Positions 1 to 8,411 are shown, counted from the first letter of the stretch. The stretch is DNA of 64,000 nt from an uncultured Flavobacteriaceae bacterium (GCA_947494715.1 CANLWG010000001.1:124001-188000), one strand, 5' to 3'. Notes: generated by a model from the letters alone, not told the origin. A program made the numbers and translations.

Positions 1-1
1 T

Positions 2-571
2 GCCATTTCAGGAGTATTGGTGGCTATGGAGAAAAAGCTGGATTTATTCGGGGTATTTATCATTGCCTTTGTTACCGCAGTAGGAGGGGGGACCTTACGT
101 GATATGCTTATTGGTAACGCACCGGTTGCGTGGATGAGCAATCCTGATTACGTCATTACTATTGTGGGATCCGTGATTTTCGCCATTCTTTTTATAAACC
201 AGCTAAAATATTTGAGGAGGACACTTTTTTTGTTCGATACTATAGGTATTGGACTTTTTACAATGGTTGGGATAGAAAAGGGAATTTCGGCCGATCTTAT
301 GCCTATAATGTGCATATTCCTAGGGACTATTACAGCTTCCTTCGGGGGTGTTATCCGTGATATCCTATGCAATGAAATCCCTGTGATTTTCAGAAAAGAA
401 ATCTATGCTACAGCATGTATTTTGGGAGGAGTTAGCTATTTTCTTTTGCTTAAGCTGCCTTGGGATGGAACCTTTTCCTATATCACGGCGATTTTTATTA
501 TCATCATTATCCGATTATTGGCTGTACGGTTTAAAATTACATTGCCCAATATTTATAGAAACGAAAAGTAA
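2..571 (+). CDS. TRIC-type / UPF0126 membrane protein (5' end cut by window)
   Basis: Inner-membrane protein of the trimeric intracellular cation channel family (YadS/YicG, UPF0126), thought to conduct small cations. The reading frame is already open at base 2 (reading A-I-S-G-V-L-V-A-M-E-K-K), so the true start lies before the window and the TTG at 17 is internal. The two glycine-rich inverted-repeat signatures of the family are both present: GGGTLRDMLIG near the start and GGVIRDILCNEIP in the second half. The protein is almost entirely hydrophobic. It converges on the peptidyl-prolyl isomerase gene. The family call is firm; the transported ion is unknown. Confidence 0.85.
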   Translation, partial: AISGVLVAMEKKLDLFGVFIIAFVTAVGGGTLRDMLIGNAPVAWMSNPDYVITIVGSVIFAILFINQLKYLRRTLFLFDTIGIGLFTMVGIEKGISADLMPIMCIFLGTITASFGGVIRDILCNEIPVIFRKEIYATACILGGVSYFLLLKLPWDGTFSYITAIFIIIIIRLLAVRFKITLPNIYRNEK

Positions 572-573
572 AG

Positions 574-639
574 TTTCAAATTCCAAACGGCAAAATCCAA
601 TTTCCTAAAAGACTGTTTTATTGAAATTTGGAATTTGAG
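574..639. terminator. inverted repeat between convergent genes
   Basis: The arms TTTCAAATTCCAAA (574-587) and TTTGGAATTTGAG (627-639) are inverted copies over about 12 bases and lie exactly between two convergent stop codons (571 and 661). It may act as a bidirectional terminator, although the stem is AT-rich and the loop is about 40 bases. Similar AAATTCCAAATT-like tracts recur at about 12690 and 34395, so it may belong to a dispersed AT-rich repeat family. Confidence 0.4.
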
Positions 640-660
640 TTTTGAGATTTAAGTTGAGAT

Positions 661-1374
661 TTATTCCACAACCTCCGCTTTTTCTATATATATATTTTGA
701 AAGGGCCAATCTCCTTTGCCTACCCTCACCTTGTTTATTTTATCCACCACGTCCATTCCCTGAATTACTTTTCCAAAGGGTGTATATTCCCCATCCAAAT
801 GATAAGAGCCCGGATTCGTAACAACGATAAAAAACTCATAGGGCGAGGCCAACATATGTGGGTTGTTGATTTCGCTACTGGGCATGGACAACGTACCCCT
901 ATGATGCTTATATCCCTTACGCGTGTCCGGTGGTAGGAGATAGCGCCCAATTTCCCGGCGTTTATCCGGTGTGGCCTTGTCATCTGCGTTTCCACCTTGG
1001 ATGATGAAGTTTTTTACGACGCGATGAAATTGTGTGCCATCGAAATACCCCTTTCTGGTCAAGAAGATAAAATTGGCTTTGTGATAGGGTACATTGTCAT
1101 AAAGCTGTACTGTAAAACTACCCATACTAGTGGTTAATTTTACCTTGTTTACCTTCAGGTCCTTTTGGTAGTCAAAGAAAAAATCGATAGCGTTTTCCTC
1201 GGTAAGCAGAAATTTTTCTTCCTCTTCTTCGGATACCAGGGAATCAATTTGCGTAGTATCCTTTTCAATGGATCTTGCCTGCTCCTTGGTCTGTTTTTTA
1301 ACCGGGGAATCCCCGCATCCAGCCAAAAAAAATAGTAGTAATATTGTATGCAAAGCGATTTTTTTCAATAGCAT
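661..1374 (-). CDS. lipoprotein cyclophilin-type peptidyl-prolyl cis-trans isomerase
   Basis: Catalyses cis-trans isomerisation of Xaa-Pro bonds and probably helps envelope proteins fold. The N-terminus has a lysine-containing n-region, a hydrophobic core and the lipobox LAGC with Cys20, so the mature protein should be a lipoprotein. An acidic linker (about 30-75) leads to a cyclophilin domain from about residue 80 to the end. It carries the catalytic FHRVVKNFIIQGG segment and the later HRGTLSMP and FFIVV blocks. Length is 237 residues. Its ATG (1374-1372) overlaps the ATG of the divergent Nudix gene in one CATG, and no other start leaves an intact lipoprotein signal. The domain call is secure; the location is predicted. 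Confidence 0.93.
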   Translation of the reverse strand: MLLKKIALHTILLLFFLAGCGDSPVKKQTKEQARSIEKDTTQIDSLVSEEEEEKFLLTEENAIDFFFDYQKDLKVNKVKLTTSMGSFTVQLYDNVPYHKANFIFLTRKGYFDGTQFHRVVKNFIIQGGNADDKATPDKRREIGRYLLPPDTRKGYKHHRGTLSMPSSEINNPHMLASPYEFFIVVTNPGSYHLDGEYTPFGKVIQGMDVVDKINKVRVGKGDWPFQNIYIEKAEVVE

Positions 1375-2020
1375 GGATTTCGATTTATTTTCCCAACGAC
1401 TTTCAAAAATAAAAAATCTACCCTTACCGGGTGAAGCCTCCCATTTTAAAATGGCTCCTGAAACAAGGATTAAACTAATGCAGGAAGCAAGACAAAAAGG
1501 GAGAAATCCAAAAAGAGCTGCGGTAATGGCCTTGTTCTATCCAGATATTAATGCCTTGGCACACATACTTCTAATCCTTAGAAAGGCCCATCCCAAGGAT
1601 GTACACTCGGGGCAAGTAGGTTTTCCCGGCGGTCAATCAGAGCAGGGCGACACGGATTTAAGGGAAACGGCCTTAAGGGAAACCCATGAGGAAGTAGGTA
1701 TTCCATCTGCAGAAATTAGAATTGTAAGATCGTTGAGCGAGATTTACATACCTCCCAGTAACTTTGAAGTACGGCCCTACGTAGGTCTTTATCAAAATAG
1801 AAAGCCTTTATTTACGCCGCAGCAATCCGAGGTTGAAGCCTTGGTGGAGGTTCCGGTAGCCGATTTTATGGACGATTCCAAAATTTTCATGCAAAAGCTC
1901 AGTACTTCGTATGCTGTAAATATTGATGTACCAGCCTTTAATTTAAATGGTTACACCGTTTGGGGCGCCACGGCCATGATGTTAAGTGAGATCAAGGAGT
2001 TGTTGAAACAGGTCTTATAG
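1373..2020 (+). CDS. Nudix hydrolase, probable CoA pyrophosphatase
   Basis: Likely hydrolyses coenzyme A or oxidised CoA to 4'-phosphopantetheine and 3',5'-ADP. The 215-residue product has the CoA-type signature HSGQVGFPGG directly before a Nudix box ending in LRETHEEVGI. That combination (UPF0035 plus Nudix) separates CoA pyrophosphatases from other Nudix enzymes. The open frame reaches back to 1268, but those 35 codons lie antisense to the PPIase signal peptide. The family N-terminus begins at MDFDLF, so the ATG at 1373 is chosen. It must be expressed from a promoter lying inside the divergent gene. Confidence 0.9.
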   Translation: MDFDLFSQRLSKIKNLPLPGEASHFKMAPETRIKLMQEARQKGRNPKRAAVMALFYPDINALAHILLILRKAHPKDVHSGQVGFPGGQSEQGDTDLRETALRETHEEVGIPSAEIRIVRSLSEIYIPPSNFEVRPYVGLYQNRKPLFTPQQSEVEALVEVPVADFMDDSKIFMQKLSTSYAVNIDVPAFNLNGYTVWGATAMMLSEIKELLKQVL

Positions 2021-2032
2021 CTTCATATTTTG

Positions 2033-2040
2033 TAGTTTTG
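2033..2040 (+). promoter_or_regulatory. -7 box TAGTTTTG before the acyltransferase gene
   Basis: Matches the Bacteroidota -7 consensus TAnnTTTG. It starts 13 bases after the Nudix stop codon and ends five bases before the ATG at 2046, so the transcript would be nearly leaderless. No clear -33 TTTG at 19-21 bases was found. Confidence 0.5.
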
Positions 2041-2045
2041 CCTCT

Positions 2046-2861
2046 ATGGGTTTATTCAAGGAAAATCCTTTTGGACATATACTCTTTTTAAAAAAATGGC
2101 TCATTCGAGTCATGGGGCTGATGACACACTCACGGTACAAGGGCTTTAATACCTTGGAAATTGAAGGTTCGGAAATCCTAAGAAACCTCCCTGAAACAAA
2201 CGTTCTTTTTGTAAGCAATCATCAGACCTACTTTGCGGATGTAGTGGCCATGTTCCATGTTTTTAATGCCAGCTTATCGGGAAGGGAAGATTCCATTAAG
2301 AACCTGGGTTATCTATGGAACCCCAAATTGAACTTGTACTATGTGGCTGCGGCTGAGACCATGAAAAAGAGCCTACTCACCAAAATCTTTGCCTATGCCG
2401 GCTCTATTAGCGTGGAGCGAACCTGGCGATCGGAAGGACAGGATGTAAAACGGCAGGTAAAAATGAGCGATATCTCCAATATAGGTAAGGCGTTGGCAGA
2501 TGGTTGGGTCATTACCTTCCCTCAGGGAACGACTACTCCCTGGAAACCTTTACGAAAGGGTACCGCGCATATCATCAAAAAATATAAGCCAGTGGTGGTT
2601 CCGGTAGTTATTGATGGATTTCGGCGTTCGTTCGATAAAAAGGGACTTCGGGTCAAGAAAAAAGGAATTTTACAATCCATGGTGATTAAAGGACCTTTGG
2701 AAATAGATTACGAGAACGAATCTGCCGAATCTATTATCGAAAAATTGGAATACGCCATAGAACAACACCCTTCTTTTTTGAAAGTGATTTCCCAAAAGGA
2801 ATTATTGGCCTATGAACAGGAAAATGAATTACGAAGGTTCCGCAATCGAAAGAAAGTTTAA
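2046..2861 (+). CDS. 1-acyl-sn-glycerol-3-phosphate acyltransferase family (PlsC-like)
   Basis: Membrane-associated acyltransferase that should transfer a fatty acyl group to a lysophospholipid or related acceptor. The 271-residue protein contains SNHQTYFAD where the catalytic NH-X4-D motif is expected. As written there are five residues between His and Asp. FPQGTTTPW stands in for the FPEGTR substrate-binding motif. A hydrophobic segment lies near residue 10-25. The altered motifs indicate a PlsC-superfamily branch whose acceptor cannot be read from sequence. Its stop overlaps the convergent stop of the next gene by four bases. Confidence 0.8.
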   Translation: MGLFKENPFGHILFLKKWLIRVMGLMTHSRYKGFNTLEIEGSEILRNLPETNVLFVSNHQTYFADVVAMFHVFNASLSGREDSIKNLGYLWNPKLNLYYVAAAETMKKSLLTKIFAYAGSISVERTWRSEGQDVKRQVKMSDISNIGKALADGWVITFPQGTTTPWKPLRKGTAHIIKKYKPVVVPVVIDGFRRSFDKKGLRVKKKGILQSMVIKGPLEIDYENESAESIIEKLEYAIEQHPSFLKVISQKELLAYEQENELRRFRNRKKV

Positions 2862-3520
2862 ATTTCCAGGCGTTTCAACTCCTGATAATTTTTTTTAAGT
2901 TTCCTGAGCAAGATTCCGTAAAGCAAAAAATAGATTCCGCCCATTACAAGGGTAAAGAAGAATCCTCCCAGGGTGACTACCCAGAATACCATAATGCGAA
3001 TCTCTTCCAAAGACCTCTTCTTTAGCACCTCCTCAAAACCTTCGACAAAACCTCCGATACCCATTAAAACGTCATGGAAGAAATACATCTCCAAGGCGTA
3101 GTACAAAAAGAAAACAAAAAACATACTCAGGGAAAAAACGATATAGTAGAAAACCGTTTTTCTCGTAAGGATTATTTTGTCCATGAGATTTTTTGCATTT
3201 TCCAAAACAGAAATTGCCTTGTACCGTTTGTAAAAAAGATAAATGAAGTAGATGACCACCGCATAGTAAAAAATAGATAGGATCAACAGGCCAAGGTTAA
3301 AAGTAGAATTGTCCAAAAGGGCCATTGAGTTTCGGATGGAAGGGAATAAAACCAATAGTTGGGGAAGCGAAATTTCCAAAATACTAATAATCAATATCCA
3401 TCTAACTATGGAAGAAGATTTTTTCCACAGCATGTTATGTATTTCATCAAAGGATAATTTGGGAAGCTCCGCTCCCTTTTTTTGCCAATCTTTCTTTAAC
3501 AGTTCCAGTTCGTCCATCAT
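2858..3520 (-). CDS. four-helix integral membrane protein cotranscribed with ECF sigma factor
   Basis: I do not recognise a named family. The 220-residue protein has a charged N-terminal stretch (residues 1-35, DELELLKKDWQKK) and then four strong hydrophobic segments at about 41-60, 75-97, 123-147 and 172-200, ending in a basic tail. It starts four bases after the ECF sigma factor gene ends, so the two form an operon. By position it may be the sigma factor's membrane partner or anti-sigma factor, but it shows no recognisable zinc or ASD motif. Either of two adjacent Met codons could be the start. Confidence 0.7.
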   Translation of the reverse strand: MMDELELLKKDWQKKGAELPKLSFDEIHNMLWKKSSSIVRWILIISILEISLPQLLVLFPSIRNSMALLDNSTFNLGLLILSIFYYAVVIYFIYLFYKRYKAISVLENAKNLMDKIILTRKTVFYYIVFSLSMFFVFFLYYALEMYFFHDVLMGIGGFVEGFEEVLKKRSLEEIRIMVFWVVTLGGFFFTLVMGGIYFLLYGILLRKLKKNYQELKRLEI

Positions 3521-3524
3521 ATCC

Positions 3525-4019
3525 TCAAGGATTCAATATGGTTTTCAATTTATTCTTGATTCGATTCATCTTTACCCTGGCGTTTACCTCGGTAATACCC
3601 AACGTCTCTGCAATCTCCCTATAGTCCTTGTCCTCCAAATAAAGAAAGACAAGGGCCTTTTCTATATCGCCCAATTGCTTTAGGGCGTTGTACATTAGTT
3701 TCAGTTGTTTCTCCTCGGTCTCATCATATTCGTCGGCCTTTATCTTAAAAATTACGGACTCATAATCTTGGGTAATAACCTGTCTTTTTGATTTCCGATA
3801 TAAAGTAATCGCCGTATTCAACGCTACGCGGTACATCCATGTACTGAATTTGGATTCGCCCCGAAACTTTGGATAAGCCTTCCATAATTGTATGGTTATT
3901 TCCTGAAAAAGGTCATTATGCGAATCCCTATCATTGGTGTATAGCGTACACACCTTATGAACAATATTCTGATTGTTCTCAAGCTCTGTAACAAATTGAT
4001 GTTCCAGTTCTTTGTTCAC
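3525..4019 (-). CDS. ECF-type RNA polymerase sigma factor
   Basis: Directs RNA polymerase to a set of stress or envelope promoters. In the 164-residue protein, region 2 spans about residues 15-75, including DLFQEITIQLWKAYPKFRG and the FSTWMYRVALNTA core. Region 4 spans about 105-160, with the helix-turn-helix DYREIAETLGITEVNARV. No extra domains are present. The adjacent downstream gene encodes a four-helix membrane protein that is probably its regulator. The regulon cannot be inferred. Confidence 0.92.
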   Translation of the reverse strand: MNKELEHQFVTELENNQNIVHKVCTLYTNDRDSHNDLFQEITIQLWKAYPKFRGESKFSTWMYRVALNTAITLYRKSKRQVITQDYESVIFKIKADEYDETEEKQLKLMYNALKQLGDIEKALVFLYLEDKDYREIAETLGITEVNARVKMNRIKNKLKTILNP

Positions 4020-4149
4020 GTACGGGTTGGTAAGTTGTTATAGATTAGTAGAGCGTTACTTTGTTTTGTTACAGAATAAATCTTGAAGTTCAGGATTACA
4101 TGTGTTTTAGAAGGTTTAGTTTTCATTTTCCCCACTTGGTTTTTTAGGG

Positions 4150-4974
4150 TCAAAGTGAATTTAACTTGACTTTTCTGCCCTTTGGCCTCTTAAACTCCAG
4201 TTGTAGATCCAGTTTTGATATTTTTTTATTGTCCAACTTATAGACCAGTATAAACTCCATATCCGAAATATTGATAAAGGTTGAATACAATGTACCGCCT
4301 GTTCTACCCTTCTTATCAACAGCCGGTGTTTGAACTGCACTGCCAACAGTGTTTGCAACTTTCAAAAAACTTATAGAATCTTTACTTTTCTCCAAGGCCT
4401 CCAAGTTTTTTTGGATGGCGTTGTACCTTGGGCACGGATGGTTTCCTTTTGTGGGGTCGGCCAGTAAAAAATTGGTCATGATTAATTTATTGTTCGTTAT
4501 AGAAATGATTTTCCGTTCTCCGTCCAACCACTCGATGACCACGGCATTTCCAGTGGCATCACCTAACATAATATGGGCATCCGATAAAGCTATTTTTCGT
4601 TTTTCAATAAATGCAATGGCATCCTGTACCGTTTTACAGGAGGCCAAAACATCGTCGCCTAAATTTCCCTTTATTTTTTTGGAACCTTTTATTCTGGGTT
4701 GTTCCGGGGTAACTGCACCATCAAAGAACAATCCTGCTTCATTAATTCCGCCCTGTGCAAAATCATCCCAACCGTACCAGAGATGGGCCAATTCCCCTTT
4801 GGATTTTGGAACGATCTGGATATAGGCATCCACATCATACCAATAATCCTCATTGTTGGCCACATAGATTTTTCCTGTGACGGAGTCTATATAATACACT
4901 ACGGAACAAGCATGGCTTAATGCTGAAAAAGATAGAAGGACAAGAAAAAAAAGAAGTTTTTGTTTTTTTAGCAT
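4150..4974 (-). CDS. secreted Ntn-type (choloylglycine hydrolase / acyltransferase-like) amidohydrolase
   Basis: Probably cleaves or transfers a linear amide or acyl group outside the cytoplasm. A signal peptide of about 22 residues ends in SHA and is followed at once by Cys, as expected for an N-terminal nucleophile hydrolase whose catalytic Cys is exposed by signal cleavage. NNEDYWYD follows, which resembles the conserved Asn-Asp region of choloylglycine and penicillin V acylases. The site before Cys lacks the usual Leu at -3, so I prefer a nucleophile over a lipidation Cys. The ATG at 4974 is chosen over 5016 because it gives a clean signal peptide. The substrate is unknown. Confidence 0.65.
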   Translation of the reverse strand: MLKKQKLLFFLVLLSFSALSHACSVVYYIDSVTGKIYVANNEDYWYDVDAYIQIVPKSKGELAHLWYGWDDFAQGGINEAGLFFDGAVTPEQPRIKGSKKIKGNLGDDVLASCKTVQDAIAFIEKRKIALSDAHIMLGDATGNAVVIEWLDGERKIISITNNKLIMTNFLLADPTKGNHPCPRYNAIQKNLEALEKSKDSISFLKVANTVGSAVQTPAVDKKGRTGGTLYSTFINISDMEFILVYKLDNKKISKLDLQLEFKRPKGRKVKLNSL

Positions 4975-5012
4975 AGCCCGTTTTAAATGACTTAAATATA
5001 CTAAAATCGGTT

Positions 5013-6707
5013 TCAATAAAATTGGTAAATAACGGCTTGGTAAGGTTCCAAAACAAACTTCGTATCTTTTTTGATATTGGGTGCCATGTCATTGCTAATG
5101 ACAAGTTTGGCATGCTCAAAATCCAATTCGTTCAAGACAAGCTCCGTTTTCCTTGAGGAAAAACTGAGCAATACCAGGAATGTGTTTTCACTATCGTTAC
5201 GTGTATACGCATAAATATCTTCATTTTTTGGAACTAGCAAGGTATAGTCCCCATAGATTAAGGTAGCATGGGACTTACGAACACTGATCATTCGTCTAAA
5301 ATAGTTGAGCACGGAATCTTCTTCGGATTCCTGCATCATGACATTTACACCCTCCCGATAATTCTCGTTGATACCTATCCAAGGTCTTGCCTGGGTAAAA
5401 CCGGCGTTTTTGGAAAGGTCCCATTGCATGGGTGTACGGGCATTGTCCCTACTGGCGTGCTTTTCATTTTGGATAAATGCTTCAAGATTTCCACCTTCTT
5501 TTTTAAGTGTCTCAAAACGGTTCAAGGTATTTATGTCCCGGTAATCCTCGATATCTTCGAACTTGATATTGGTCATTCCTATTTCCTCACCGTACAGAAA
5601 ATAAGGAGTCCCTCTCATGGTAAGCACGAAGGTATGGAGCATTGTGGCCGAATTTCGCCAATGCGCTTTTGAATCATTTCCCCAACGACTTACGGTTCGG
5701 GGAAAATCATGATTGTTCAAATAGATACTTCCCCAACCTTTTTGGGCAAAAACACAATCCCATTGGGAATGTATCCGCTTAAAATCGGTAAGCTTCCATT
5801 TTTCTTTTCGCATCGTAAACATTTGACCGGGCTCCCGATCAAGATCCATCAAATCAAAATGAAAGAACATGTTGAGCTCCTTACGGTCCTCATTGACGAA
5901 ATCCAATGCACGCTCAATGGATATACCGGTTCCTTCACCAACTGTCATCACATCATAATTGCTCAATACCTCCTTGTTCATTTCGTGCAAATATTCATGG
6001 AGTCTAGGGCCGTTGGCATAGTATGGGATAAAATCCCCTTCATATTCTTCGGGAAGCTCGGGAAAGCCAGTATCCTTGGAGATAAAAGAAATGACATCCA
6101 TGCGAAAACCATCGACTCCTTTATCGAACCAGAATTTCATGAGGTCATAGATTTCCTGTCGTACTTTAGAGTTTTCCCAATTTAGATCAGGTTGTTTTTC
6201 GGAAAAACAATGTAAGTAGTAAGCATCGGTACATGCATCATATTTCCAGGCATTCTCCTCAATGTCAAAGAAGCTCCAACGCTTGGGTGGTGTTCCTTTG
6301 TCATTGGGCCACCAATGGTAATAATTCCTATATGGATTGTCACAGGATTTCCGAGCCTCCAAAAACCAAGGATGCTCATCACTACTATGGTTCACCACAA
6401 GGTCCATGACCAATTTTAGGCCCCTTTGTTTCATTCCCGCCAGTAGTTCGTCAAAATCGGACATGGTACCGAATTCTTCCATTATACCTCGGTAATCGCT
6501 TATGTCATAGCCGTGGTCATCATTTGGCGATTTGTATATTGGGTTCAACCAAACAATATCCACTCCCAAGCTTTTAATGTAGTCCAACCTGTGGATAATA
6601 CCCCTTAAGTCTCCTATACCATTGCCGGTCGTATCTTGAAAACTTCTAGGGTAGATCTGGTAGACAATACCTTCTTTCCACCATTTTCGCTTTGATCGTT
6701 CTTCCAT
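5013..6707 (-). CDS. GH13 alpha-glucosidase (oligo-1,6-glucosidase type)
   Basis: Hydrolyses terminal alpha-glucosidic bonds of short malto- or isomalto-oligosaccharides. The 564-residue protein has no signal peptide and should be cytoplasmic. The GH13 barrel is complete, with QIYPRSFQDTTGNGIGDL at the N-terminus, DLVVNHSSDEHPWF, nucleophile Asp204 in GFRMDVISF, acid/base Glu258 in VGEGTG and Asp334 in NNHDFPR. These regions fit the oligo-1,6-glucosidase/alpha-glucosidase group rather than trehalose synthase. It lies upstream of the Ntn hydrolase on the same strand. It may feed the GlgE pathway genes 8 kb away, but that link is inferred. Confidence 0.9.
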   Translation of the reverse strand: MEERSKRKWWKEGIVYQIYPRSFQDTTGNGIGDLRGIIHRLDYIKSLGVDIVWLNPIYKSPNDDHGYDISDYRGIMEEFGTMSDFDELLAGMKQRGLKLVMDLVVNHSSDEHPWFLEARKSCDNPYRNYYHWWPNDKGTPPKRWSFFDIEENAWKYDACTDAYYLHCFSEKQPDLNWENSKVRQEIYDLMKFWFDKGVDGFRMDVISFISKDTGFPELPEEYEGDFIPYYANGPRLHEYLHEMNKEVLSNYDVMTVGEGTGISIERALDFVNEDRKELNMFFHFDLMDLDREPGQMFTMRKEKWKLTDFKRIHSQWDCVFAQKGWGSIYLNNHDFPRTVSRWGNDSKAHWRNSATMLHTFVLTMRGTPYFLYGEEIGMTNIKFEDIEDYRDINTLNRFETLKKEGGNLEAFIQNEKHASRDNARTPMQWDLSKNAGFTQARPWIGINENYREGVNVMMQESEEDSVLNYFRRMISVRKSHATLIYGDYTLLVPKNEDIYAYTRNDSENTFLVLLSFSSRKTELVLNELDFEHAKLVISNDMAPNIKKDTKFVLEPYQAVIYQFY

Positions 6708-6963
6708 ACAAACTTTTTGCGGGGCCCTAATATATTATTTTCTTTAAAAAAAATCAGGTCTGGAAAAATCTTAAATCAACTATAACGATTGCGTTTCCTA
6801 TTTTTTTGCAAATGAATTCTTTAAATGTTGCCGATAGGGTATTAAATTCAGGATTTTCCTTTGAGATGAAGACTTATACCATTGCGTTAAATTCATTTTA
6901 AAAATCTAGGAATACCAAAGCGTTTCAACTACTTTTAGATATCCAATACTCAAAGTACAATTT

Positions 6964-7485
6964 GTGATTTCGCGCTTAAAAATTTTTAAGACTCTTTTCT
7001 TTTTTTTGGGCCTCGTTGCGCTATATGGCCAAGAACCTAAGCCAGACCCCCTAGGTCTTATGAAACAAGGTAATTTAAACATAGAAGGGTTTTCGTACCC
7101 TCTATTTTTTAGCAATGAGGAACACGCGTCTTTTCTAATCAATTATGATCTATCCGAAGAACTGGATGTCCTGTTGGAAGGTTTTCACGATACCTATGTT
7201 ATTTCCAATAGGTTTAGAGCCGCTCTTTTGGGAAGGTATTATCTTACGGAAAAGCTATACCTCCTTTCAGGATTGGAATTGGAAAGGGAGGCGAAAAAAG
7301 ATGGAAGAGAGCCTTTGTCCCCCAGAATAGGTGTTATATCAGGTGCTGGCTATGAAGTACAAGAAAACTTCTTTTTGGAAGCAAGGGCAAACATACAGTT
7401 TAATGATTCCAAGATGGGAAGCTTTGGGGAACCTGTTATTCCCACCCCTGCCCTATATTCTCTGGGGGGGAAATTCAAGTTCTGA
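6964..7485 (+). CDS. small secreted protein, probable outer-membrane beta-barrel
   Basis: Not assigned to a family. The product is 173 residues from a GTG start. A signal peptide of about 22 residues ends in ALYGQ, followed by alternating hydrophobic/polar strands (for example YVISNRFRAALLGRYYL) and a C-terminal GGKFKF. A terminal aromatic residue after a glycine-rich strand is typical of outer-membrane barrels. No ATG alternative keeps the signal peptide. It lies between the divergent GH13 gene and the convergent xerD gene. Confidence 0.6.
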   Translation: MISRLKIFKTLFFFLGLVALYGQEPKPDPLGLMKQGNLNIEGFSYPLFFSNEEHASFLINYDLSEELDVLLEGFHDTYVISNRFRAALLGRYYLTEKLYLLSGLELEREAKKDGREPLSPRIGVISGAGYEVQENFFLEARANIQFNDSKMGSFGEPVIPTPALYSLGGKFKF

Positions 7486-7502
7486 TATAAACTTAGCCTT
7501 TT

Positions 7503-8399
7503 TTATTTTCTAGGGTGATATTTGTTCATGACGTCTGAAAGATGGCTACGGTCTACATGCATGTAAACCTCGGTAGTGGTAATACTTTCGTGGCCCAGCA
7601 TTTGTTGTATTGCCCTAAGGTCCGCCCCATTTTGAAGGAGGTGGGTGGCAAACGAATGTCTGAACGTATGTGGACTAATGCTTTTCTGTAACCCGATTTT
7701 TTCCGCGAGTTGTTTAATGATAGTGAATATCATGGCCCTTGTCAGTTGTTTGCCCCTTCTGTTTAGAAAAAGAATATCCTCGTGGCCCTTTTGGATTTTT
7801 TGATGTATCCGGATTTCATTTCTATAGATGTCAATGTATTTTATATTAATGGTCCCAATGGGTACAAACCGTTGTTTGTCTCCTTTACCTGTAACTTTGA
7901 TAAAACCTTCCTCAAAAAAAAGGTCCGAAATCTTTAGGCCTATTAATTCGGAAACACGAAGCCCACACCCATACAAGGTCTCTAGCATAGCACGGTTTCG
8001 CTCACCTTCCGGCTTGCTTAAATCTATGGTCCCGATAAGCGTATCTATTTCAGATTCAGAAAGGGTGTCCGGGAGTTTTCGTCCAATTTTAGGGGATTCC
8101 AAAAGGTCCATAGGGTTATCGATTCGATATTCCTCAAAAACCAAATAATTAAAAAACCCTTTAAGTCCGGAAATGATACGGGCCTGGGAGCGTGGGTTAA
8201 CAGTTTTGGCAATCTCGTAAATGAACCTTTGTACCGTTTCCATGCTTACTTTTATAGGATCCTCCGAAATGTTATGTATTTCCAGATAAAGTATAAGCTT
8301 GTTTACGTCTCGCTCGTAGCTTTTGATGGAATTCTGGGCCAAGCCCCGCTCTATTCTTAAATAGTGCTGATAATCCTTCAATGCTTGTTGCCAATTCAT
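7503..8399 (-). CDS. xerD: site-specific tyrosine recombinase XerD
   Basis: With XerC-type partners it resolves chromosome dimers at dif during division. The length of 298 residues is standard. The SAM-like N-terminal DNA-binding domain covers about 1-90. In the catalytic domain all expected residues are present: Arg148 (CGLRVSEL), Lys172, His244 and Arg247 (HTFRH), His270 (LGH) and nucleophile Tyr279 (TTTEVYMHV). No integron or phage features are nearby, so this is the housekeeping enzyme. A -7 box lies just upstream. Confidence 0.92.
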   Translation of the reverse strand: MNWQQALKDYQHYLRIERGLAQNSIKSYERDVNKLILYLEIHNISEDPIKVSMETVQRFIYEIAKTVNPRSQARIISGLKGFFNYLVFEEYRIDNPMDLLESPKIGRKLPDTLSESEIDTLIGTIDLSKPEGERNRAMLETLYGCGLRVSELIGLKISDLFFEEGFIKVTGKGDKQRFVPIGTINIKYIDIYRNEIRIHQKIQKGHEDILFLNRRGKQLTRAMIFTIIKQLAEKIGLQKSISPHTFRHSFATHLLQNGADLRAIQQMLGHESITTTEVYMHVDRSHLSDVMNKYHPRK

Positions 8400-8403
8400 G
8401 GTT

Positions 8404-8411
8404 CAAAGATA
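8404..8411 (-). promoter_or_regulatory. -7 box TATCTTTG of xerD
   Basis: On the minus strand TATCTTTG matches TAnnTTTG and ends four bases before the xerD ATG, so the message would be leaderless or nearly so. The -33 element is not clear. Confidence 0.5.

Noticed and set aside
1268-1372. Longer N-terminus for the Nudix gene
   Set aside because: These 35 codons are antisense to the PPIase signal peptide and are not part of the family N-terminus.
4349-4825. Plus-strand frame of 158 codons over the Ntn hydrolase gene
   Set aside because: Antisense shadow of a gene with clear signal peptide and nucleophile Cys.
5013-6707. Trehalose synthase (TreS) to complete the GlgE pathway
   Set aside because: Its motifs fit oligo-1,6-glucosidase/alpha-glucosidase; TreS-specific N-terminal sequence is absent.
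7503-8399. Phage or integron integrase
   Set aside because: Length, motif set and lack of adjacent att sites or phage genes fit housekeeping XerD.
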